The notes under the pieces: generated by a model
Seen by the model: only the letters and a program-made list of their open reading frames with translations
What the model was told of the DNA's origin: nothing
The model's database searches: none
From: Haliotis asinina
Lineage: Eukaryota > Mollusca > Gastropoda > Lepetellida > Haliotidae
Direction: 5' to 3'
DNA: 64,000 nt
NCBI RefSeq assembly: GCF_037392515.1
Contig: NC_090280.1
Span: forward strand, 58,460,004 to 58,524,003
Made by a program: the position numbers and the translations under genes
In this document: piece after piece, positions 12,139 through 22,676 of the stretch
Layout of the letters: every line of letters begins with the position of its first letter
Numbering within the stretch: the stretch's first letter is position 1

Positions 12139-13998
12139 AGAAACAATTCAATTAAAACACGAAATGATCGTTTTTTAGACGAGTTGTTTTCCGGGGCAAG
12201 GTCTGTAACAAATTCATGTATGCATCTTTCGCACGAACGCAACAATAATAACATTCTCTGCTCCCCTATTTAATGACGTTAACTCGACTTGTCATTTGTG
12301 CCATTTTTCCTCCCGAGTCATGCATGTGAAGAGTATCTCAGGTCAAGCTGAACAACCCGTAAATTCGTGAAACCGAGTTGTGTGATTTTTCTTTATAGCC
12401 TCTGACTTTGTGTGAAGCTAATTATATAATGCAAGCTAATCAACAAATGGAAGCTCCTCTTTGTGGACGTATAGTATTTGGCACACGGATTCACCTTACA
12501 AGACCTTAACTTTGTTATCAAAAGGGAATTGCATTCTTTGTAAATCGATGTTGTACCGTGTTGTCACTTGGAGTTTCGATCGAAGATACGTGGAAATGCA
12601 ATGAAATTTTACTTATTGTCCTAAAATATAGAAAACAATGACCAGAAACAAAACGATTTTTGTGCTCTGGGGTTGTATTACAGTACAAGGGTGAACAGCG
12701 GGTCAAAATTTGCTGATACAAAACAAGTTACGTATAGCAACGAGAAGAAACGTTTCACTACAATCACACAATTACAATGATCATATGACAATGCTGGGTC
12801 GTATTTTCAGATCATTTGATTATGGAAATGCTTTTGTCGCTTCTACTACCATGGCAACTAGATCCATGTGACGTCACTGATGATAACCACCGATGTACTA
12901 TGAACAAATCGTTTTGTGATAAGTTTTTGTCCGAGGTAACTGTCATAAAGAATGTTGATGTATTTTGGGGTTTTTTTTTTATTAATTATCACTACCGATT
13001 TCTTTGTCTTCTTTTGGCAGACCTTCGGATTAAAAATGAAAAAACAACATTAAATGGACTCGTGACTTTTAGTGGGAGTGATTTACACATGATGCCTACC
13101 TATATAGGCATTAATACCTTAATATCACAAGCATGATCTTCTGGAGAAGTACGTGATCATGAAACATAGATGTTAATATAAAATTTTAGAAAAAAAGTGT
13201 TTACACAAACATATATGCAAGAACGCTAATGTCTATAAAAACTGAAACCACAGCAGCCCTACAGGAGTCTGGACATGGTTTGGACATTTTTAAGAGAGGA
13301 CGAATAATTATACCTGCCAAGTGTATTAAAACTGATGTGGAGATTTACTTATTTTCATCATTGAGATTGCACTGTGACTAGCAAACTCCTCTCCATTTTG
13401 CCGAAGGAAGGAAAACGCCATTTGCGGCCCCGTTTGTAAGGTGTTCGCGTCCATGTTTTCGAGTTTCAGAAAGCGTTGGCCCCATTTAAAGAATTTGTCT
13501 ATAAAATATCTGGGATATGGCAAGGACACTTGTGCGTTAAGGCATAGGTCACCGACTATCGGAACTTGGCCAGGTTCTGCACGAGGAGCGGGACAACAAA
13601 TCGCCATTGGCAGACTAATGCAGTGCTTCCCGCCGTGGGAATAAATAGCTGACAAATAATATCAGCATCATGTACCACTGATCAAGAAACGTTTGAAATT
13701 TCTAATACATGTAATTACTTTTACGGTTGATAATTTGTCGTGACAAAATGTTTAAGAGTTCCCTTTGATGCATAAATCACTGAATAAATCTGAAACAAGG
13801 TTACAAGGAATGGCAGTTCAGATTTCTAACACAATGCAATAGTAAAATTCACTCACTAAGGTGGTAAAACATATATGATCTTCCGCATCAGAAGCAAATA
13901 CACGTTATATTGTGAATAACATAAACGGATATAAACGTTGCCCTAAATGCATATATATACACTTGGGATCTGCTAGTTCAACTCTACCTCGGCCTTTA
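12139..13998. other. Long non-coding stretch
   Basis: About 1.8 kb with AT-rich segments and no recognised gene. Open frames at 12,816-13,136 and 13,326-13,655 are short and featureless. Confidence 0.4.
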
Positions 13999-14099
13999 TT
14001 CTCGAAACGTCCGTAGCCCTAAGAATTCTTAACTTTGATCGTAGCCAATGTGTTAAGAATGGGCTTAAGAACTTTGCAGGGCTACGAACGTTTCGAGAA
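13999..14099. repeat. Foldback MITE-like element
   Basis: The left end (13,999 onward) TTCTCGAAACGTCCGTAGCC is answered at 14,078-14,099 by GGGCTACGAACGTTTCGAGA in inverted orientation. A second inner inverted pair (AAGAATTCTTAAC against GTTAAGAATGGGCTT) lies between them. The whole 101 bp can fold on itself. It has no coding capacity. Confidence 0.65.
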
Positions 14100-14112
14100 C
14101 AGCTAGCCAGTT

Positions 14113-14186
14113 CAGCATAATAAGAGTGAGTGAGCCTCAGCAATAATCCGGCGGTTATATGGCGGCAGTCTGCAGCATAATAAGAG
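14113..14186 (-). repeat. Very short truncated SINE insertion with 14-bp target duplication
   Basis: CAGCATAATAAGAG occurs at 14,113-14,126 and 14,173-14,186. Between them are only 46 bp (TGAGTGAGCC...GGCGGTTATATGGCGGCAGT...), matching the minus-strand 3' end of SINE family A. This is a 5'-truncated retroinsertion. Confidence 0.8.
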
Positions 14187-14815
14187 ATAGCCGTCTAATG
14201 CTGGTGATCACTTCTTCTTCTTCTTGTTTATCGCTGCTCTCAGCATTTGTCAAGCGGAGTTATCACATGTGGTCCTTGGCAGGTATAAAACAGAGGAACG
14301 GGGCCGGTTAGACTGTGATATTTACAAATTCCACCCGCATGTAACGTGAAACCTGTTGCTAAAACTACATTCATTTATCCCATGTCATAACTGGAATATT
14401 ATTCAAAGCACCGCTATACCAAAATCAGTTACTGTACTTATTGACGTTGAAATACCGTCAACCCAAAGGGAAACATTCGTCAAGCAATGTGAACAGTTCA
14501 TATTTGAACTGAAAGCACTAGTTTCACAAGAGGATCTTCTAGTTTTGAGGTTACTTCTAATTTTGAATAGCAACTGTTTCTGTGATTCTGGTGACTCCCT
14601 ATTTCTTTCATGTTATTTCGCTGTCAAATTGACTCTGATACGAATTGTAGAATTTCACAATTTTCGGATGTTTGTTCAGGGTCCAGTAAAATTCCAGCTA
14701 TATGACGGTGGTCTGTATATAACCAATTCTGCTCCAATCAAGTGATCAACAGCATAAACATCGATCTACGCAGTTGGGATATGATGACTTGTCAGTTTGT
14801 TACTTTCTCTGTTTA
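14187..14815. other. Non-coding stretch
   Basis: A 129-codon plus-strand frame (14,356-14,745) has no recognisable domain, signal peptide or splice context. I do not call it a gene. A short CTT run is at about 14,212. Confidence 0.35.
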
Positions 14816-14920
14816 TTATATAACTGTGCACCTGGGATACGATGATCACCCGGTCCCGTTAGTCGCGTGCGTTACTGAAGATCAATTCTAACCTCCGTCT
14901 TCACGGATACCATCAAGTTA
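14816..14920 (-). repeat. SINE family A fragment
   Basis: GGGATACGATGATCACCCGG, TCCCGTTAGTCGCGTGCG, CTGAAGATCAATTCTAACCT and CGTCTTCACGGATA follow the reverse-complement order of family A (core to head). Confidence 0.6.
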
Positions 14921-15329
14921 GGAAAGAACAAGTTAATAATGCTGCGTTGCCGTTTCCATCAGTATCGTTAAGACCACATAAACCCATAATGTGCAATAAA
15001 TAGGAGGATACATGATAAAAACATTCAAAACAGAAAAAGAGAACAGCGATTAGATATCGATGTTCATAATGCCCAAGTACGAGTGGTATGAAGAGGCATG
15101 GCAACCAATTCCTTTGAATAATTAAGGATTCCTGCATAACAATATGATCTTTTCGTCATTCAATCATGCACAAATTCATTGCATTCAATCATACATTTCA
15201 GAGTTAGAATTGGTTCGGTAACCTTTGTCGGCAAAGACGAAGAAAAAGAGTATTGATCATGCTTGGTGGTTGATAATGAAACAAACCATAAATGGTTACG
15301 AAATGTTTCTCGTTTAATGCCGCACGCCA

Positions 15330-15475
15330 TATTCCAGCTATATGGATGCTGTCTGGAAAAAATCGAGTTTGGACCGACCAGACGATATGGTGACCAACAT
15401 TATGAGCATCGACATGGGGTACGATGACATGTTTCAACCACGCCAGCGAGCCTGACCAGCCGATCCCGCAAGTTT
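15330..15475 (-). repeat. SINE family A fragment
   Basis: CCATATTCCAGCTATATGGA, CGAGTTTGGACCGACCAGAC, AACATTATGAGCATCGACAT and CAGCGAGCCTGACCAGCCGA define a minus-strand family A copy lacking its head. Confidence 0.7.
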
Positions 15476-16379
15476 TTGGTCAAGTTTTTAAATAGAAGAC
15501 ATGCATAAACATGAAAGTTTACTTTTATGGAATTTCATTTTTTTTGTTTTGGTGTTCAGTTTATATTCCATTGTATAATACAGATTACAGATTCAGAAGA
15601 AAAGAGAGCATTTACAGAATCCACAGTCCGAATATCTAAACCAATGAACGTGTTTACAAATCACAGTAAAACAATATACCGAAATCAGTAAAGTATGAAC
15701 ACTTATCCTTTGAGTTACACGTTCTAGTTCATTGCAAAAGGGATCACTTAACGAAGTTTCTTGCGATATGCGTATGTATAGAGAAGACAGCTACAGATCA
15801 AAAATACCGTTTACGAAAATCTTAAAGAGCAAACTGGTGTGTACCTATTGCAAAGTTGTAATTTTGAGACACAACGATGTACAATTACAAACAAAGCCCG
15901 ATAAATTAGAACACATCCCATTTATGACTAATCTGTGGGTGTTTTATGATTACATGACGTTTCAACGTTGATTCTTTCCAGAACTCTACATATCCAGAAA
16001 GCTCCCCAAAAAGCCACTAAACCATTATGAGTAGTACATTGTATCTAATCATGTTATTTCGGCATTGCGCAAGACAACCGACATTATTTGCTATTTCCAC
16101 TAATCTGCCAGCATTAACCTGAAGCATGCCCGCACAATTCTCAGTGATTATAAAACCAAGAGAGAGTAAAATTCTTGCAACAAACCCCTTTAGGTCTCAT
16201 GTAACATTTCTTACGATGTGATTTCAGATGTCAGTGAGAACCGGATTGGTAGTCAAGTTATAAGTTATGGTAATACCATACAAGATTACAAATTAAATGT
16301 CACACTGACTAAACATGCGCCCAGATGCTGCATTTTGACTGTGTAGAAGCATGTGGACTTGCAAAAAAATGCTTAAAAC
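15476..16379. other. Non-coding stretch
   Basis: AT-rich. The plus-strand frame 15,732-15,971 has no recognisable features. Nothing else supported. Confidence 0.35.
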
Positions 16380-16990
16380 GTGCATCTTGGAGGTTTTGCA
16401 AAATGCTTGTCGAAAACTGGTATACAAAGGCCATACATCTCAGCTGACAGAAGACCACGGCTTACAAGGCAAGAGAAAGAAAAAGAGGACCATAGGTATG
16501 AGGCAGATGGGCGCCAACAACAGCCATGTTACAAGGGTCCCAGACTGGCATTTGTGGGAATCAACGAACACGACTGGTCATGATACGTGGAAACCGGAAC
16601 GCTCGGACATGCAGAGATGTACATGTCAACCCGTGGCAAACCATTTCTTCCCCGGCAACAGCAGGGAACACTTGTACGATAACGCCAGTCCCCACACAGC
16701 GTGAATTGTCCAGAACTTCTCGAACGCCAAGAATATCCAATTTCTCGCATGGCCAGCACGCTAATCGTACGTAGTTCTCATAGAGCACATGTGGGATCAC
16801 CTGAATCCCCAGGTGAGAAGACAACCACGACCCCCAGCGCACCGACAAAAACTTACAGACGCCCTCAGGAAATGTGGAATAGGATTCCGAAAGACATCAT
16901 TCGTCAGCTGATGACATCGATGAGACGGCGAGTATGGTGGATTGTTTGCTAGAGGTGGTACACTCTTTACTGTTTGGCCAGAGACTTGAT
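16380..16990 (+). pseudogene. Tc1/mariner-type transposase relic
   Basis: Plus-strand translation across frames shows landmarks of a Tc1-like DDE transposase: LYDNASPHTA at about 16,672-16,701 (the second catalytic Asp box, 'DNARPH' in functional relatives), then a QNF...NIQFLAWPA-like segment, then IEHMWDHLNPQ at about 16,780-16,812 (third catalytic acid box). The landmarks fall in different frames separated by at least two breaks and stops, and the N-terminal paired-like domain is only vaguely present. Terminal inverted repeats were not found. This is a dead copy. Confidence 0.7.
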
Positions 16991-17639
16991 ATGACGGAGA
17001 CATTCCATGATTGACTCTTGTTGTACATGTGAAATGTGCTATCCCTACCCATCTGTCAATTACATGACACCTGTTCTTCATCTGTGATGACTTTCTCACA
17101 GACATTTTTGGATATTGTCCCACATGCTGGCTTCTTTAAATGTAGTATAACTTAAAGGCACATCGTATGGTTTGCGTTTGTTTTTATCCATCATTAATAT
17201 GGGTGTTCCCTGTCTTTTGCCCACTAGTTTACAAGCAATGCTCTATAAACATGTTTGGGTGTGCACAGAAATGTCATTTATTGTAACACAGAATGTGTGG
17301 ATCAATCAAACTATCAATATCGTTCATTATTCCAACACTCTCCTTCTGATAAAGAGAAATGGGCTAAATATAAACATTTTAAAGGAAATGTACATTTTGA
17401 AACATTGATTATATTAGCTATGACTTCCGTTTTATCTGAGAATTCTAATTTAATGTTTCTATAAAGATGCAATGCATGTTTTATTGATCTGAATCAAAAA
17501 AGAATTTTCAGATAACAAAGTTAGAAACGTGTTAACATTCAAAGCACTCTGTAATTATATCAAACGCTGAGTTGTAAAGTGAATCTCTATCTTGTGAGCT
17601 TATAGGTAACGATAGTGACTTTGGTATTGAAGGATTAGT
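16991..17639. other. Non-coding stretch
   Basis: Nothing recognised. AT-rich frames only. Confidence 0.35.
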
Positions 17640-18250
17640 GCTGGATTGATTCACATCTTACTTGACAGAACGCCATCAGGCTGTTTTCATATATGGTAGC
17701 TCTTCTGACAAAGTTCATCTGCAATATGGTGTTCCCCAGGAATCGGTACTGGCACCGGTCCTTTTCATCCTATACACAAAAGATCTAGGGACTCCCATTG
17801 ATCATCTTCAAGTCTGGAGCCAGTTGGATGCATATAACAGCTCCAAACTAAATCCATCTGACAGACATTCTGCAAGTCATGGATGTTCACCAACAAGCTG
17901 TTCAAAGCTCAACGAGGCCAAGACGGAATGTCCTCTACACCTCGCCGGGAACATACCAATATCAAGTCGTTTCACTTTGACGAAACCACTGTTCCACTAT
18001 CAAACAGTGTTAAGGACCCAGTCGTGACAGTTGACAATGAGGTTGCCGTTGGACCATAATAATTCTAACCATAGTTATATCTGTGATCTGCGTTTTTCCA
18101 TGACTTCAAACGCAATTCATATCGACTAGAAGGCAACATCCTGGTACTGCATGAGCGAACGGAACAGAAGTGAAAGCGCTGATCTTGAGAGGTCGTTCAC
18201 CGTGGCAACTGAATTCAAGGTAATGTACTACATGATTTATGTATGGGACA
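17640..18250 (+). pseudogene. Non-LTR retrotransposon reverse-transcriptase relic
   Basis: The plus frame (17,662-18,027 and just upstream) reads LDWIHSYLTERHQAVF, then YGVPQESVLAPVLFILYTKD. This matches the 'WixSYLxxRxQ ... GVPQGSVLGPxLFxLYxxDL' block of Jockey/CR1-type LINE reverse transcriptases. The Gly of GVPQGS is replaced by Glu and the YADD box region is lost a few dozen residues later. Downstream sequence contains LNEAKTEC, compatible with 'LNxxKTE' after YADD. A decayed fragment. Confidence 0.75.
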
Positions 18251-18599
18251 CTCAAGGGACACATCGAAGCACATCAGCGATATAACAAACGACTGCACTG
18301 AAAGGACACACATCGACGCCGGCGATTTGTTATCATAGCTATGGGTATTAAATCTTTTACCTGTAATTATCATGATTAACAAAATGTAATGTCTATGCTA
18401 TACGAAAAACAGACATTTACTCAAGAGACGTTCAATACCCAAATGTACCCATAACAAAGGTTCGAAGTATATGGACGCAGAGCGTTCCACTAGCCCTAGC
18501 CTATCTCAAAAAACTTCTTTGAAAACGAGGAACACATTTACACATTGTACTTCATGATCAACAAATGGAAGCGATTCGTAGGCGAGGCTACCCAGACCT

Positions 18600-18812
18600 G
18601 TGTTTTAGACATTGACGTAACGGAAACACTCGTCATTGTGGCAGGGAACACCAATAACCTAACTCGTTAGGAGTTTTTATTAACTCTGTAAACGGTCATT
18701 TCATTGACGAACTTTATGTTCGTAGTGGTATATACCAAGGGTCTGTGTTGTCCCCAACGTTTTTCAATCAACAGTGATATTATAAATGACCTTCCTCGTT
18801 GTCCAAGCCGGT
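18600..18812 (+). pseudogene. Second LINE reverse-transcriptase fragment
   Basis: Plus-strand translation gives FINSVNGHFIDELYVRSG followed by IYQGSVLSPTFFN and, after a frame break, INDLP. This is the 'SGIPQGSVLSPTLFNxxINDLP' motif of LINE polymerases. It is distinct from the 17.6-kb copy, so a different element contributed it. Confidence 0.65.
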
Positions 18813-19535
18813 CATTAATATTTTCATGCAATAAATGCGTTTTAATGAAATAAATAGAGAACCTAAAGTGTTAGTATCAGTGTGACAGGTTTGTCCTGTG
18901 TAGGGACACACGACGTTTGGCATAGATGTGTTCATATGGTTAGGTATGTGTGTTAGGTGGGACAGAGGGCGGAGATGCATGTATTCAGGTAAAGTAGTAC
19001 AAGGATGCATGCATTGGGCGACGACTTGAGCTTGTGTGTGAATACTAGTATATGTGTGTCGATATTTTGTTAAAAGTGTTCGTCTTTAACACATGTTTAA
19101 TTTTGTTAAAAGTGTTAGTCTTTATCACATGTTTAATGCTTCTGAATGACTTAAATGCGTGTTCCGTACCAGATATCGAATATCTATCCAAACTATTTAA
19201 TAGACTATCTTTTACAACGCGAGGCGCGCATATAGAAACTGGCATATTTGGTGACAAAACATTCAGTCTGGTGAACACTAAATTCTGTATTCTTCATTTA
19301 GCGATGACTACATGACTGATTTCGACAAATTTATAGGATGGCGTTCTGGAAGGTGGTTCAGTTGATCACTGTTACAACAGTCGGTCTTAACGACATGTAT
19401 TCACTATGGACAGAAAACCCGCAATTCCCTGGTTCGTTAGATATGATAGTTGAGTCCGCCTTTAAACAGCAAAGAAACAAAACAAAACAAGATATTTTAT
19501 GTCATGAACAGTCACTCATTCCTTGTCTGTTGCAG
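18813..19535. other. Intron/upstream sequence before the Kv exon
   Basis: Contains a direct duplication of GTTAAAAGTGTT(C/A)GTCTTTA...CACATGTTTAAT at about 19,070 and 19,105. The sequence just before 19,536 is a pyrimidine-rich acceptor (CCTTGTCTGTTGCAG). The frame stays open for 66 codons upstream of the acceptor, but that segment has no channel homology and is probably intronic. Confidence 0.5.
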
Positions 19536-20471
19536 ATCTGGAGTACCTTCTACATGTTCTTGGTGTTCATCTCAGTAAGCCTCTTCTGCGCCCAGTCACA
19601 TCCTACATTCCGAGTGGCCAGGACCGATGTCAGCCCCAACATGCGCAACATCACCAACCCAAAGATCCGCATGTATCACGAGACAAACATGCGCCCAGAG
19701 CTGTACTGGTTGGACGTGGCATGTGTGGTGGTCTTCACTATTGAGATTCTCCTCTATCTCATCTGTGTACCCGACAAAGGCAGGTTCTACAAGAGCTTCA
19801 CGAACGTCATCAATTTCATCCTTGTTCTGGTAGCATGGGCTGCATTCGTTATGGAAATGACGATGGGGGATGAGCTTCTGGACGGGGAGGGTTACACCTA
19901 TTGGACATACGGGACATTGAAGCTTCTTCTTGTTCTCAGAATCCTCCGGTTCTTTCGCCTATCACAACGTTACTCGTCTCTCAACGTTATCGTCCTTGCA
20001 ATCAAGGCAAGTCTTAACGAACTGGTTCTGATGGTGATGTCGTTCTTCTTGACTGCCACCATCTACGGTTGCGTCATCTACGTGGTGGAGATTCACAGCA
20101 ACTCTTTCCACGACATCCCTGTTTCAATATGGTGGGCAATCGTTACGATGACTACTGTTGGATACGGTGATTTTTACCCGTTGTCTGGTATCGGGCGCAC
20201 TATAGGGACTTTCTGTGCTATATGCGGTTTGGTAGTGTTGTCAATGCCCATCGCTATCATTGCCGCCAATTTCAACAATTTTCAGTCTCGAAACGAGGAA
20301 CGACAGCAAAGGCAAAGGGGGAACCAAAACACTCCTCTGAAGAAGATAGGATGGATGGCAAACGTTCCTGTTATACACCAGTACACATCCAATCCAATGG
20401 ATCCCAACTCTCTGTCAACAAAGGCCAAGATAAAAATGATAACAACGAAGCCACAGAACCGGAACTATTGA
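19536..20471 (+). CDS. Shaw/Kv3-type voltage-gated K+ channel, terminal exon (S1 to C-terminus)
   Basis: This exon encodes the transmembrane core of a plasma-membrane voltage-gated potassium channel, 311 codons to the stop. Visible in order are S1 (STFYMFLVFISVSLFCAQ), S2 (about residues 60-84), S3 (about 96-114), an S4 sensor with regularly spaced arginines (LRILRFFRLSQRYSS), S5, and the pore with selectivity filter TTVGYGD at about residues 206-212. S6 follows, with a PMPIAIIAANFNNF hinge. A textbook acceptor (TTGTCTGTTGCAG) precedes it in frame. The N-terminal T1 tetramerisation domain is not in the window and must lie upstream. The C-tail is short and ends KPQNRNY. The exon looks intact and functional. 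A GTAAGT donor-like sequence directly follows the stop codon. Subfamily assignment (Shaw/Kv3 against another Kv) is moderately sure, the channel call very sure. Confidence 0.93.
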   Translation: MWSTFYMFLVFISVSLFCAQSHPTFRVARTDVSPNMRNITNPKIRMYHETNMRPELYWLDVACVVVFTIEILLYLICVPDKGRFYKSFTNVINFILVLVAWAAFVMEMTMGDELLDGEGYTYWTYGTLKLLLVLRILRFFRLSQRYSSLNVIVLAIKASLNELVLMVMSFFLTATIYGCVIYVVEIHSNSFHDIPVSIWWAIVTMTTVGYGDFYPLSGIGRTIGTFCAICGLVVLSMPIAIIAANFNNFQSRNEERQQRQRGNQNTPLKKIGWMANVPVIHQYTSNPMDPNSLSTKAKIKMITTKPQNRNY

Positions 20472-21309
20472 GTAAGTTTTGACGGGACGTATACAAAACG
20501 ATACTTTGATGTCTGATCCAGTTCTCTAACTTTTCCCGTGCACAACGGATCAATTGATCTCCCGAAAACATACGTATGAACGCTTTCACCACTAGACTAC
20601 CCTGCCATCCCCGTTTTCACATGAACACGCGGTGTTTCTGTATGTTTCCAGTTGAATAATTGATCAGCCTTTGCATGCGTTTGTGACGACAGCTTATGGT
20701 GGGACATGACATGCTCACCTGTTCGTAAACATCACTGTTTGATAATAATTCATAAACACAGTCATCTTAATTATTAGAGATCATCTGATAATGTAAAGTA
20801 TAAAGGGTTGTATTGCCTTCAGTTACGTCGTCATGAGGACAGATCTGATTTAAATGTCGTCAAAATAGCATATGAAGTGTGCTCTCATATTAGTCAGCGG
20901 GAGAGTGAATGAGTTAAATTATTGCGTCACATCGACAATATTTCATTCATAGCGAGAGGATAATTAGGACTAAATAAAATAGTGTTTAGACTCACTATTG
21001 TAAATGCAGCCACTAACTTGAATCGCTGTTCTAAAGTAGCTTTTTCAAAATATCCTTACCGTTTGAAGGTATTGTGTACGTTCATGAACTGGCGTATGAA
21101 GCTCAGAGAAAACTGGCAAAGTCATAACAAAACAAAACCCAAAATATTTGCACATGATTTTCAGCAATTTGATGCATCACCCTCGAGCTCGTGCAGTTCA
21201 TCTACATGTTTTTTTCAGTTGGTTCCCCCGAATTAGTGGAGAAATTCATCATCGATGTAACAACACAAGCTTCTTTACTCGATGTTTCTGGTAATCAATT
21301 CCGGGTTAG
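20472..21309. other. Downstream/UTR region of the Kv gene
   Basis: Contains a possible poly(A) signal in CTAAATAAAATAG at about 20,973. A minus-strand tRNA-SINE head remnant lies at about 20,550-20,615 (ATGAACGCTTTCACCACTAG, ACTACCCTGCCATCC). No further exon recognised. Confidence 0.45.
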
Positions 21310-21532
21310 AGTTGATCTTCATTAACCCATGCTTGTCGTAAGAGGCGCCTAACGAATCGCGTTGTCAGACTCATTGACTTAGTTGACACATGACATCATA
21401 TCCCAATTGCGTAGATCGATGCTCATGCTGTTCATCACTGGACTGTCGCGTCCAGACTCGAATATATACTGACCGCCGCCATATAACCGCAATATTTAGA
21501 GTGCAGCGTAAAACTAAACTTACTCACTCTTA
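21310..21532 (+). repeat. SINE family A, near full length
   Basis: TTGATCTTCATTAACCCATG, CTTGTCGTAAGAGGCGCCTA, GACTTAGTTGACACATGACA, CGTAGATCGATGCTCATGCT, TCCAGACTCGAATATATACT, CCGCCGCCATATAACCGCAA and AGCGTAAAACTAAACTTACT follow in family order through the CTCACTC tail. Confidence 0.85.
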
Positions 21533-21599
21533 CGACGAACATAGGCTGAAAACGAATTCAAATCACGAATCCCCAGGCGTGGTCTGTGTGGGTCCTTTA

Positions 21600-21735
21600 T
21601 GGTAAAGTGTGTGGTGTGGCGTAACGCGTGTGTATTTTGTGGTGTGGCGTGGTGTGGTGTGTGTGTATAGTGTGATGTGCCGCGGTGTGTGTGTCTGAAT
21701 GGTGTGGCGTGGTATGTGTGTCTGCATGGTGTGGT
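21600..21735. repeat. GT-rich low-complexity (GTGTGGTGTGGCGTG) repeat
   Basis: Irregular reiteration of GTGTG, GGTGTGGCGTG and TGTGTGTCTG(C/A)ATGG. Minus-strand His/Thr-rich frames here are artefacts. Confidence 0.75.
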
Positions 21736-22071
21736 GGAAGTCAAAACATTGATTACAGACCAGTCTCGTTTCCTGTTTACTGGGTTCCGTCCATTTGCGC
21801 CACTTAGTGCGATAACCAGTCCAGATTTTGTAGACTAATTCACTTAACTGGATACATACGTATTAATCAGTATGATTTGGTATATGTAAGCACTTGCATA
21901 TTGCAACAATACGCTCCTTCCAATCCCTGCAAACACGTCGTACAACGTGCACTGTCGTACAGCGACAAACGGAAACCTGGAAATGGACAAAATCTCAAAA
22001 CGAGGCACTGCCGCTTGAAAGGCTTGGCGGTCTGGTACAGAAATAATAATAGAGCAATCGTATTCTGCGTT

Positions 22072-22279
22072 ACATCACATAACTGCCTCAAGCGGAAGCC
22101 ATCTACGGTTTCCAGCGTCTTCGCTACTTCCTCTACGACTGGGTACAGACCCATCCTATAATGTATATTTTGAAAGATATTTTAATTGGGTTTCAGTTAA
22201 AAACCTATCAATGAATTTGAAGTCTATAAGTTCTAAACTACCACTCAGGGTAATAGGTGAGAGGTTAATAGATTTTTCT
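22072..22279. repeat. Perfect 208-bp copy of internal Polinton sequence outside the left TIR
   Basis: 22,072-22,279 matches 23,211-23,418 base for base by eye. The internal original covers the N-terminal coding part of the leftmost element gene and the C-terminal end of the first fibre-like gene. The copy ends one base before the ACTTT that abuts the left terminal repeat. It could be a remnant of another identical element, a repair or gene-conversion filler made during integration, or an assembly chimaera. The 200 bp to its left (21,870-22,071) is not recognised. Confidence 0.9.
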
Positions 22280-22284
22280 ACTTT
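22280..22284. repeat. Left target-site duplication ACTTT
   Basis: ACTTT directly precedes the AGTAGTATATAC terminus and recurs immediately after the other end (36,561-36,565). Counting one shared T, a 6-bp TACTTT duplication (22,279-22,284 and 36,560-36,565) is also possible, which would match the 6 bp usual for Polintons. Confidence 0.7.
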
Positions 22285-22628
22285 AGTAGTATATACAATG
22301 ACAGTTCTGGACCACTTTCAACAAATGTCTCTACAAAGCCTTATTTAGTAAATAAGGCTTTGGTTGGGACCTTAGATCTTGCTACTATTACCCCTACTAC
22401 AAAAAGGTTGGGTGTCTATGAAACAGTTTACCGTGTATTGGTTGGAGGTAACACTGTGCCGTACGGTACGAGCAATAATTCTTCTCTTACAAACCCCCTA
22501 CCCGGCCCATCCCTCAAGTAGTACAAGTTAGGTTCGTCGGCTTTCATATCCACTTTATCTATGTTGTAAGTTTTGACTGACCATATAGGATCGGTGGCCC
22601 GCTTACGGCTATCGCCCTCGTGTTCCCC
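22285..22628. repeat. Polinton left terminal inverted repeat
   Basis: Reverse-complements the right repeat at 36,248-36,560. The outer about 117 bp differ at about four positions and the inner about 190 bp at about three. The left copy has an extra about 30 bp (from about 22,402) that includes ATGAAACAGTTTACCGTG, and a similar GATGAAACAGTTTAACGTG lies just inside the repeat at about 22,665. The inner part is a duplicate of the last about 60 codons of integrase in minus orientation. A 13-bp-arm hairpin (AAAGCCTTATTTA/TAAATAAGGCTTT) sits at 22,335-22,361. Confidence 0.93.
22443..22628 (-). pseudogene. Partial integrase C-terminus carried inside the left TIR
   Basis: The minus strand translates to the same C-terminal region as the integrase at 36,248-36,448 (GEHEGDSRKRATDPIWSV onward through the GRGFVREELL motif) with very few substitutions. 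It has no start, catalytic domain or matching stop. It exists because the terminal repeat extends into the integrase gene, and it may be kept identical by TIR gene conversion or replication. No independent function is inferred. Confidence 0.85.
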
Positions 22629-22676
22629 TACTACTTAACGTCTGTGCCTATGTCACGTTTATATCGATGAAACAGT

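Noticed and set aside
14356..14745. 129-codon open frame
   Set aside because: No domain, no splice context, ordinary composition for chance open frames.
19338..19535. 66 codons upstream of the Kv exon in the same frame
   Set aside because: No channel similarity and a strong splice acceptor at 19,535. It is probably intron that happens to be open.
21867..22154. Minus-strand open frame sharing its first 28 residues with the leftmost Polinton gene
   Set aside because: It is a chimaera of the duplicated 208-bp segment and unrelated flanking DNA, not a separate gene.
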